Positions 6,382-12,636 of a stretch of DNA of 15,624 nucleotides are shown piece by piece. The notes beneath the pieces are model-generated. The model was not told the DNA's origin. It saw only the letters and a program-made list of their open reading frames with translations, and ran no database searches. How positions within the stretch are numbered: position 1 is the first letter of the stretch; the number at the start of each line of letters is the position of its first letter. The stretch is from JAIVJN01 sp036732565. Lineage in GTDB: Bacteria > Acidobacteriota > Vicinamibacteria > Vicinamibacterales > UBA2999. Location: positions 1 through 15,624 of the forward strand of contig DAINCF010000121.1 in NCBI GenBank assembly GCA_036732565.1, read 5' to 3'. Position numbers and translations under genes: made by a program.

Positions 6382-9186
6382 CTATTGCTGGCGCAACGCG
6401 ACGAGGGGGTCGACCTTGGTCGCGCGCCACGCGGGCACGGCGCAGGCGGCCACCGCGACGATCGCCAGGAGGGCGGCGACGGTGATGTAGGTGATCGCCT
6501 CGGTCGGCTGAACACCGACGAGGAAACGGCCGACCAACCCCGATGCAGACCAGGCCACCGCCAGGCCACACGCGATGCCGATCGCCACGAGGCCCATGCC
6601 TTCGAAGACGATGAGGCTGAAGAGCGACGAGGTGCGAGCGCCAAGCGCGCTGCGGATGCCGATCTCGCGCGTGCGTCGCGACACCGCGAACGCGAGCACG
6701 CCGTAGAGCCCGATTGAGGCGAGGACCAGCGCCAGAGTGCCCAGGATGCCGATGAGCAGCGCCGCCATGCGCGCGAGATAGAGGGAGGCCCCGAGGACGT
6801 ACGACATCGGCCGCGCCTGGCCAAGCGGCAGGTTGGGTTCGAGGGCCTGGACCTGGCGCACCAATGCGCCCGCGCTGGTGACCGGATCGCTGGCGGTGCG
6901 CACGTACAACGTCACGCCCGTCTCATGATTCTGCGACAGCGGCACGTAGACGATTGGTGCTGGTGACTCGTTGACCTGAGCGTACTTGCCGTCGCTCACC
7001 ACGCCAACGATGCTTCGCCACGGCCCCCGCGGGCCGTTGAGGCTGATGCGTCGTCCGAGCGGACGCCCATCCGTCAGGTGGCGCTTGATGAACGTCTCGT
7101 TGACGATCGCCGCCGGCGGGCCGTCCTCGACGTCTTCGCCGCCGAAGTCACGACCCTCCCGCAGGGCCAAACCCAGCGTGGTGAAATAGCGCGGGCTGAT
7201 CACATTGGCGTTGACCGAGTCGTTCGTCGAAGCTCTCGCAGCGCTGCTTTCGCTGGTGAAATCGTCGTTCGGTCCCTCGCGGCCCTCGATGTGCAGGCTA
7301 TTGACCCGACCTCCGCCCGTGAGCACCGCCACTCGAGCGAGTGCGGCCGCCTCGGCGCCGGGCAGGGCTTCCGCTTCTTCGAGGGTGCGGCGGTAGAACT
7401 CGCGGCTCTGCGTGCGGGTGTAGCGCAACAGGTGTACGGGAAGATCGAGCGTCACGAGTTGGCTGACGGCATAGCCGGTATCGATCTGCTGGGCTTCTCG
7501 GAGACTGCGGAGGAACAAGCCTGAGCCGATCAGCAGTGCCAGGGAGATGGCCACCTGCACCACGATCAACGCGTTCTTCAGGTTGAAGCGGCGGGCGTGC
7601 TCGTCGGGCACGAACGACTCGTCCTTCAGTGAGGGCACGAGCTCGGGTCGCGCCGTTCGTATCGCGGGCGCCAGGCCGAACACCAGTCCCGTGACCACCG
7701 AGACGGCCAGCGTGAAGAGCAGGACGCGCGTGTCCAACGCAAAGTCGAGCGTGAGCGGCAACCCTCCCACCGGAGGCGGCCATGCGCGAAACGCGCGGAC
7801 GATGCCGTAGGCGATCGACACGCCGAGGACACCGCCAGCGCAGGACAGGAGGAGGCTCTCGGTCAGCAGCTGTCGGATCAGCCGTGCGCGGCCCGCACCA
7901 ATCGCCAGCCGCACGGCGATTTCGCGTCGCCTCGCAACCGCGCGTGACAACAGCAGGTTGGCCACGTTCGCGCACGCGATCAGGAGGACGCCGCCGACGA
8001 TGAGGCCGAGGAGCGTGGCGACTGGCACCATCTGTTCGCGCTGGCCAGGCAGTCCCGCCGCGACGGGACTGAGCGTGATGCGGCGATTGAGGTCGCTCGG
8101 ACGCGGCCGCTCCGGTGGGTCGAGTGCCATCTGCAACGCGCTGAGCGACGCCTGCGCCTGGTCGCTCGTCACGCCGGGTCTCAGCCGGCCGACGGCGCGC
8201 AGCCAGCTATTCCCGCGATTGCGCAGGAGGTCGGGGTTCATTTCGCCCGAATAGCCGGCGCGAGGCGGGCGCATGATGGCCTGCATCATCATCGGCACGA
8301 AGATGTCCTGAGGCCCGCCAAGGTGAGGCCCGCCAAATTCCGGCGTGGTGACGCCGACGATGGTGAACGCGTGACCGTTCAGCACCATGGAGCGGCCGAC
8401 GATGTCCGCGCGTCCACCGAATCGTCGCTGCCACAAACCATGTCCGATGACGACCACGGGGTGCGAGCCCGGTGTCTCATCATCGCGCGGCGAGAGCACG
8501 CGGCCGAGCGCGGCGTCGACGCCCAGGGTCTCGAAATAGTTACCCGTGACGATCACGCCATCGACGGTGTCAGTGTGGTTGTTGGAGTTGAGGCTCGCGG
8601 TGATCCATCCCCATGCGACCAACGAAGTGAAGGCGTCGTTGCGATCGCGAAGGTCGGCATAGCCCGGATACGAGAAGATTCCCGTCGCGCTCGCGTTGCC
8701 GACGTAAACCAACCGATCGACGTCGGTCACGGGGATGCGCGCCAGCAAGGTGGCGTTCACGAGACTGAAGACGGCACTGGTCACGCCGATGCCGAGGCTC
8801 AACGTCAGCACGGCCACGGCGGTGAAGCCCGGCGTGCGGGCCAGCATGCGCCAGCCATAGCGGACATCGCGTGGTAAATCGCTCAGCCATCGCGTCCAAC
8901 CGGTGGATGCTGCCTGCATCTCCCCGGGCACGATCGGCTCCGGCTGCCGTGCCTGCCGCAGCGGCGCCAACTGACGCCGCAAGAGATCGTGATCGCTCAG
9001 TTCGGCGAGCGTCAGGCGCCGCGCCTCCGCGCTCGTCTCTCCGCTCGCGAGGATCTCGTCGTAGCGCTCGTCGAGATGCGCCACCAGTTCCTCGACGATG
9101 TCTGACTCACGGGCGGCATCCAGTCGCAGCCCCGTCAGCCGGGCGCGCACTTCGCGCGTCCAGTAAGCCTTCGAAGGTTCAGGCAT
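6382..9186 (-). CDS. ADOP-family MacB/FtsX-like ABC permease (module 2)
   Basis: This 934-residue double permease has the same plan as the one at 751-3411. Residues 1-110 are a soluble prefix with ESDIVEELVAHLDERYDEI, the conserved ADOP N-terminal helix region. Membrane segment 122-146 (FTAVAVLTLSLGIGVTSAVF) leads to a MacB-like extracytoplasmic domain. Further predicted segments lie near 388-412, 438-464, 485-507, 538-558, 805-832, 860-883 and 898-918. FtsX signatures REIAVRLAIGA (421-431) and REIGIRSALGA (840-850) mark both halves, and the end AWRATKVDPLVALRQQ is typical. No ATPase is adjacent. ATG 9186 overlaps the PadR2 stop by 8 nt (ATGCCTGA), so translation is coupled. It lies downstream of a glycosyltransferase and an acyltransferase and could serve as an export-type permease for the NRPS product; that is positional inference only. 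Confidence 0.94.
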   Translation of the reverse strand: MPEPSKAYWTREVRARLTGLRLDAARESDIVEELVAHLDERYDEILASGETSAEARRLTLAELSDHDLLRRQLAPLRQARQPEPIVPGEMQAASTGWTRWLSDLPRDVRYGWRMLARTPGFTAVAVLTLSLGIGVTSAVFSLVNATLLARIPVTDVDRLVYVGNASATGIFSYPGYADLRDRNDAFTSLVAWGWITASLNSNNHTDTVDGVIVTGNYFETLGVDAALGRVLSPRDDETPGSHPVVVIGHGLWQRRFGGRADIVGRSMVLNGHAFTIVGVTTPEFGGPHLGGPQDIFVPMMMQAIMRPPRAGYSGEMNPDLLRNRGNSWLRAVGRLRPGVTSDQAQASLSALQMALDPPERPRPSDLNRRITLSPVAAGLPGQREQMVPVATLLGLIVGGVLLIACANVANLLLSRAVARRREIAVRLAIGAGRARLIRQLLTESLLLSCAGGVLGVSIAYGIVRAFRAWPPPVGGLPLTLDFALDTRVLLFTLAVSVVTGLVFGLAPAIRTARPELVPSLKDESFVPDEHARRFNLKNALIVVQVAISLALLIGSGLFLRSLREAQQIDTGYAVSQLVTLDLPVHLLRYTRTQSREFYRRTLEEAEALPGAEAAALARVAVLTGGGRVNSLHIEGREGPNDDFTSESSAARASTNDSVNANVISPRYFTTLGLALREGRDFGGEDVEDGPPAAIVNETFIKRHLTDGRPLGRRISLNGPRGPWRSIVGVVSDGKYAQVNESPAPIVYVPLSQNHETGVTLYVRTASDPVTSAGALVRQVQALEPNLPLGQARPMSYVLGASLYLARMAALLIGILGTLALVLASIGLYGVLAFAVSRRTREIGIRSALGARTSSLFSLIVFEGMGLVAIGIACGLAVAWSASGLVGRFLVGVQPTEAITYITVAALLAIVAVAACAVPAWRATKVDPLVALRQQ

Positions 9187-9532
9187 GGTCAGGCTCCGTG
9201 ATGCGAGCGACCGACTCGACGAACTCTTGCCAGTTATCGCGCTGCGCGGCCAGGACCTTGCGGCCGGCCGGCGTCAATCGGTAGAAACGCCGGCGCCGCT
9301 GTCCCGGCTCCTCGAGCCACTTCCCCTGGATCCACTGCCGTTCTTCCAGGCGATAGAGCAGGGGGTAGAGCGAGGCGACGTGAAACCGGAGACGACCGCC
9401 GGACCGCGATTCGATGAGCTTGCTGATCTCGTAGCCGTGCCGCGGACGGCCATCGAGCAGCGCGAGGATCAAGAGCTCGGCCGAGCCCTTCTTCAATTCG
9501 CGGTTCAGTATCCGGCTGTCGATATCTGCCAT
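9179..9532 (-). CDS. PadR-family transcriptional regulator (module 2)
   Basis: A 117-residue PadR winged-helix protein. KGSAELLILALLDGRPRHGY (15-34), HVASLYPLLYRLEERQWIQG (51-70) and RRRFYRLTPAGRKVLAAQRD (80-99) are the family hallmarks, followed by a helix (NWQEFVESVARIT) for dimerisation. It is clearly a paralogue type, not a copy, of the regulator at 3416. The start is ATG 9532; two codons upstream an in-frame GTG exists but is less likely. AGGAT lies 8-9 nt before the ATG and may be the ribosome binding site, although it also overlaps the best -10. The gene overlaps the permease by 8 nt, forming a regulator-permease unit. Confidence 0.93.
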   Translation of the reverse strand: MADIDSRILNRELKKGSAELLILALLDGRPRHGYEISKLIESRSGGRLRFHVASLYPLLYRLEERQWIQGKWLEEPGQRRRRFYRLTPAGRKVLAAQRDNWQEFVESVARITEPDHA

Positions 9533-9568
9533 AGACACATATCCTACAGACGAATATGCGGATGGCAA
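9532..9568 (-). promoter_or_regulatory. Putative promoter of padR2-ADOP2, with little or no leader
   Basis: TTGCCA (9568-9563) and TAGGAT (9546-9541) are spaced 16 nt on the minus strand, and only 8 nt separate the -10 from the ATG. Transcription would then start within about 2 nt of the start codon, giving a leaderless or near-leaderless mRNA. Alternatively, AGGAT is the ribosome binding site and the promoter lies inside the acyltransferase 3' end. I did not find a perfect inverted repeat like the one in front of padR1. Confidence 0.35.
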
Positions 9569-9585
9569 GGTTGCAGTCGGGCGGG

Positions 9586-10770
9586 CTAAACCCCAGGCTC
9601 TACCGTTGGAACGGACCTCTTGGGCAGCTCCGAGCGCCGGCGGCGTGTCTCCCAGACGTCCTTGAGGGCCAGGAAGCGCTTCTCGTAACCGTGGTAGCTC
9701 GCCCAGGCGGCGATCCAGGTGATCACGCAGCCGAGGACGAACGCGACGTAGGTGTTGTGGATGTAGGCGAGATTGAAGCGCCACACGCCGACGAGGATCA
9801 GCAGATGCAGCACGTAGATGGCATAACTGATCTTGCCGGTCTTGACGAGAAACGGATGGTTCAGGATGCCGCGGTAGTCGGATCGACTCAGGTACAGCAC
9901 CGCAAACACGAACAGGGCGTTGGCCAGTGTGTACGACCAGACGTGCTGGAGATTGTCCACGAAGGCGAATGGGATGCCCAGGCTCGTCCGACTGAGGCCG
10001 ACGCCCGCGCTCCGCAAGGCGATCAGGTTGGCGAGGCCGGCGACAACCAGCAGTCCGCCGCAGATCCAGACCCATCGGCCCGGACGTGAGACCCTGTCAG
10101 GGAGGTTGAACAACGGAATCGCTGCCCCCGCGGCAAAGGCATCGAGCTGGCAAAGGGTGAAGGTATAGGAGATCTCGCCAGCGATCGAATAACCCGCGGC
10201 CGTCAGTCCAGCCACGAACACGTAGCGGAAGACCGGCGCCAGCACGAGGATGCCGATCACGAACACTCGCAGCTTCGCCGCGCTCAGGAAGAACACGACG
10301 AGCGACCACACGATGTAGAACTGCTCTTCGACCGCCAGCGACCAGAAGTGGCCGAACCACACGCTCATGAGCGGGAGCTCGGGCGACAGCCAACTGAGGT
10401 TGTTCGTGAACGTGACGAGATAGAGCGCCCGGTCCGCGAAATCGTACGGCCGGCCCAGGACGATATAGCACAGGGCCGCTGCGAGCACATAACCGAAGTA
10501 CAACGGGAAGATGCGCAGGATGCGACGCCAGTAGAACTGCGCGGCGTAGTGGCCGAATGTCTGGTGCTTCGTCGCGAGCAGAATCTCGGTGATCAGGAAG
10601 CCGGATTGGACGAAGAACATCTGCATCCAGATCCAGGAGAATCCGAAGATGGTCGGGTGCAGGTCGGCGATCCGGACGAAGTGGTAGCCGACGACGAATA
10701 CGATGCCGAAGCCTCGAAGGCCGTCCAGCGCCGGAAGGTAGGGCCGGGCCGCGCGTGATGGGATGCTCAT
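9586..10770 (-). CDS. Acyltransferase-3 family membrane protein (OafA/YrhL-like)
   Basis: The 394-residue polytopic protein belongs to the acyltransferase-3 family, which moves acetyl or other acyl groups onto sugars or lipids at the cytoplasmic membrane. Hallmarks in order: LDGLRGFGIVFVVGYHF (15-31) with catalytic-type His30 and Arg19; FFVQSGFLIT (52-61); RRILRIFPLY (82-91); FWSLAVEEQFY (142-152); QLDAFAAGA (208-216); SYAIYVLHL and YEKRF near the end. About ten hydrophobic segments can be seen, and there is no extra SGNH hydrolase domain, so it is the short form. ATG 10770 overlaps the stop of the glycosyltransferase gene by ATGA, so the two are co-translated. Acceptor unknown: a glycan made by the partner, or the NRPS product, are both possible. 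Confidence 0.93.
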   Translation of the reverse strand: MSIPSRAARPYLPALDGLRGFGIVFVVGYHFVRIADLHPTIFGFSWIWMQMFFVQSGFLITEILLATKHQTFGHYAAQFYWRRILRIFPLYFGYVLAAALCYIVLGRPYDFADRALYLVTFTNNLSWLSPELPLMSVWFGHFWSLAVEEQFYIVWSLVVFFLSAAKLRVFVIGILVLAPVFRYVFVAGLTAAGYSIAGEISYTFTLCQLDAFAAGAAIPLFNLPDRVSRPGRWVWICGGLLVVAGLANLIALRSAGVGLSRTSLGIPFAFVDNLQHVWSYTLANALFVFAVLYLSRSDYRGILNHPFLVKTGKISYAIYVLHLLILVGVWRFNLAYIHNTYVAFVLGCVITWIAAWASYHGYEKRFLALKDVWETRRRRSELPKRSVPTVEPGV

Positions 10771-12287
10771 GCCGGCAGTCGCTCGAGGGATTCAGGCAGT
10801 GCCGGCAGACGCCCCACCTCGATGGACGCTCTGTACTGCATCCAAATGGCGCCGACCGTGGCCGCCAGCACCAGGCCCTGCGTCAGCAGCGTGACCGCAA
10901 GGACAAGCTTGAACGGCTCAGGGGTGGTGGCTCTTCCCCCAAAAATCGGGGTGAGCAGTATCCACGCCGCGGCGAGCGCGAGCGTCTCGCGCCATGAGAA
11001 CCGCGGTCGCGCGGCGAGGATCAGCGTCACGAGCCAGAGGGTGCCGACGTATGCGTAGCCATCTGGAAGAAACGGGCTGCGGAACGAGGCGAGATTCAGG
11101 AGCGCCAGCCACACGATCGCGTGACTCAGACGCGATCGCGAGTCGGCACCCTCGGTGCGTGTCTTGAATCCGGCCACGGCAGCGACCGTCAGCAGGGCGA
11201 TGCCGAACAACATCTGGACGGCCTGCTCGACACGCGGCGTCACGATGTCGAGTCCGAGCGCGACCAGCTTGCGCGTCACGCCATAGACACTCTGATTGGA
11301 TGGCGCCAGTCCGGGAATGCTGGTCCAAATTGCCGTGGCGCTCCCGTTGAGGACCTCAGGAAGCGCACGCGCGTAGTCCCAAACCGGGCGTACCCCGAAC
11401 ACGGCGACACTGAGGACGCTGAAGACCACAGACCAGGCGAGCACCAGCATGATCCAGCGCCAGCGTCGAAGACCGATCAGGTAGACGAGCAGCACCGCCG
11501 GGAACAACTTGGTGAGAATGGCGGCAGACAAGAGCGCCGATCCAGCGATCGAACGGCCCGATGACAACCACACCATGCCGACCATTGCCATGGCGAGCGC
11601 CGTGATCTGGAGGTTCTCGATCTGCAGGTTGAGGAGAAACGGTGGTGCGAGCCAGAGAATAGGGATCGCCCATGTCGCGGTGGCGCCGTCTCGTCCGCCC
11701 GCGTAGCGGGCGACGATCAGCAACGCCGCAAGCGTGCTCAGCGTTTGAAGGCCAAACCACAGGCGCCGCATCGATGCGAAGTCGGTGGTCACCGCGCTCA
11801 ACGCGGCGGGCACGAGCAGCATGGGCGGGGTGTACAGATACGCGTCGACCTCGAACCCTGCCACGCGCAACGCGCGATCGGGCTGCGCGTAAATGTCGTC
11901 GTCGTGCTGCGCGCGCTCGAGCGCGTGGGTGAGCGCGGTCAAACAGGCATGGGCGACGTAGAAGTCGCTCGTCGGTTGCACCGACCACTGGCGTCGCTGT
12001 GAATCGTGCATGAACAGCGAGAGCCCGATCGTCAGGAGCGTCGCGCCGCCGAGGGCCGCGGCGCCGGCGAGCGCGACCCAGGGGCGATCGGAAAGCAAGC
12101 TCGCGGTCGAACCAAACCAGGGTGCGGCGAACCAGGCCATCGCCCCGAGGACCACGATGGCGACGACGGCGGCTGCGCCCGACGGTACGCCCAGGCCGGT
12201 CAGTCCGACCCAGAACGGTCCGCTGACGAGCGACGCAAATGCAAGGGCGACCACCACGTCTCGCCACACACGTACAGACCGCCCCAT
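10767..12287 (-). CDS. GT87-like (DUF2029) integral membrane glycosyltransferase
   Basis: The 506-residue protein has about ten to twelve hydrophobic segments. It matches the GT-C glycosyltransferases of family 87, which add mannose (or other sugars) from polyprenyl-phosphate donors on the outer face of the membrane. SDFY (107-110) after the second or third membrane segment carries the likely catalytic Asp of the first external loop. DAYLYTPPMLLVPAAL (148-163) is the typical Y-PP motif, and LNLQIENLQITALAM plus AILTKLFPAVLL fit the family. SNQSVYGVTRKL resembles its SNQS motif. The start ATG 12287 has only a weak AGCGGA before it. Its 3' end overlaps the acyltransferase start by 4 nt. The 5' end faces the NRPS gene across about 350 nt. 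Family assignment is good; sugar and acceptor are unknown. Confidence 0.87.
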   Translation of the reverse strand: MGRSVRVWRDVVVALAFASLVSGPFWVGLTGLGVPSGAAAVVAIVVLGAMAWFAAPWFGSTASLLSDRPWVALAGAAALGGATLLTIGLSLFMHDSQRRQWSVQPTSDFYVAHACLTALTHALERAQHDDDIYAQPDRALRVAGFEVDAYLYTPPMLLVPAALSAVTTDFASMRRLWFGLQTLSTLAALLIVARYAGGRDGATATWAIPILWLAPPFLLNLQIENLQITALAMAMVGMVWLSSGRSIAGSALLSAAILTKLFPAVLLVYLIGLRRWRWIMLVLAWSVVFSVLSVAVFGVRPVWDYARALPEVLNGSATAIWTSIPGLAPSNQSVYGVTRKLVALGLDIVTPRVEQAVQMLFGIALLTVAAVAGFKTRTEGADSRSRLSHAIVWLALLNLASFRSPFLPDGYAYVGTLWLVTLILAARPRFSWRETLALAAAWILLTPIFGGRATTPEPFKLVLAVTLLTQGLVLAATVGAIWMQYRASIEVGRLPALPESLERLPA

Positions 12288-12636
12288 TCCGCTGGGGCGC
12301 GATGCACGCGGCGTACCAAGCTGTGCAGAAACAGCACGCGACGTTCGGGGCGTTTCGAGTGGGCGCCGGCCTTTTGGGCCCCACCTCAGGCGTCATTTGT
12401 CAGCGGAAACGCGAACAATTGTCATTTTGGCGGCAGAGCTTGCCTGCATTTTCGCCGTCGCGATTGGCGCGGTTCACCGGTATTGCACGCAACGACAAAC
12501 GATTTCGGCCTGAGGCACGACTTCTGCAAAGGCCTCGTCACCGGCGGCGGGGGACCGCCCATTTGGGCAAGTGACCGCCGACCGGGTGCAGTCCGACCTC
12601 GCGGAACTTCCAAACGTAGCTGAGCGATCGACCACG
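12288..12636. other. Divergent spacer between glycosyltransferase and NRPS
   Basis: It must hold promoters for both directions, but I see no convincing -35/-10 pair. A small inverted repeat GCCCA-TT-TGGGC lies at 12559-12570, directly before the possible GTG start (12571) of the NRPS. A/T-richer DNA around 12400-12460 (AACAATTGTCATTTTGG) is the best place to look for promoters. Plus-strand frames that cover this stretch give no recognisable protein. Confidence 0.4.

Noticed and set aside
12010..12513. Plus-strand ORF ending in a hydrophobic stretch (TIVILAAELACIFAVAIGAV) before the NRPS
   Set aside because: Most of it is antisense to the well-supported glycosyltransferase gene, it lacks a clear ribosome binding site, and I recognise no family. 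The hydrophobic end alone is not enough.
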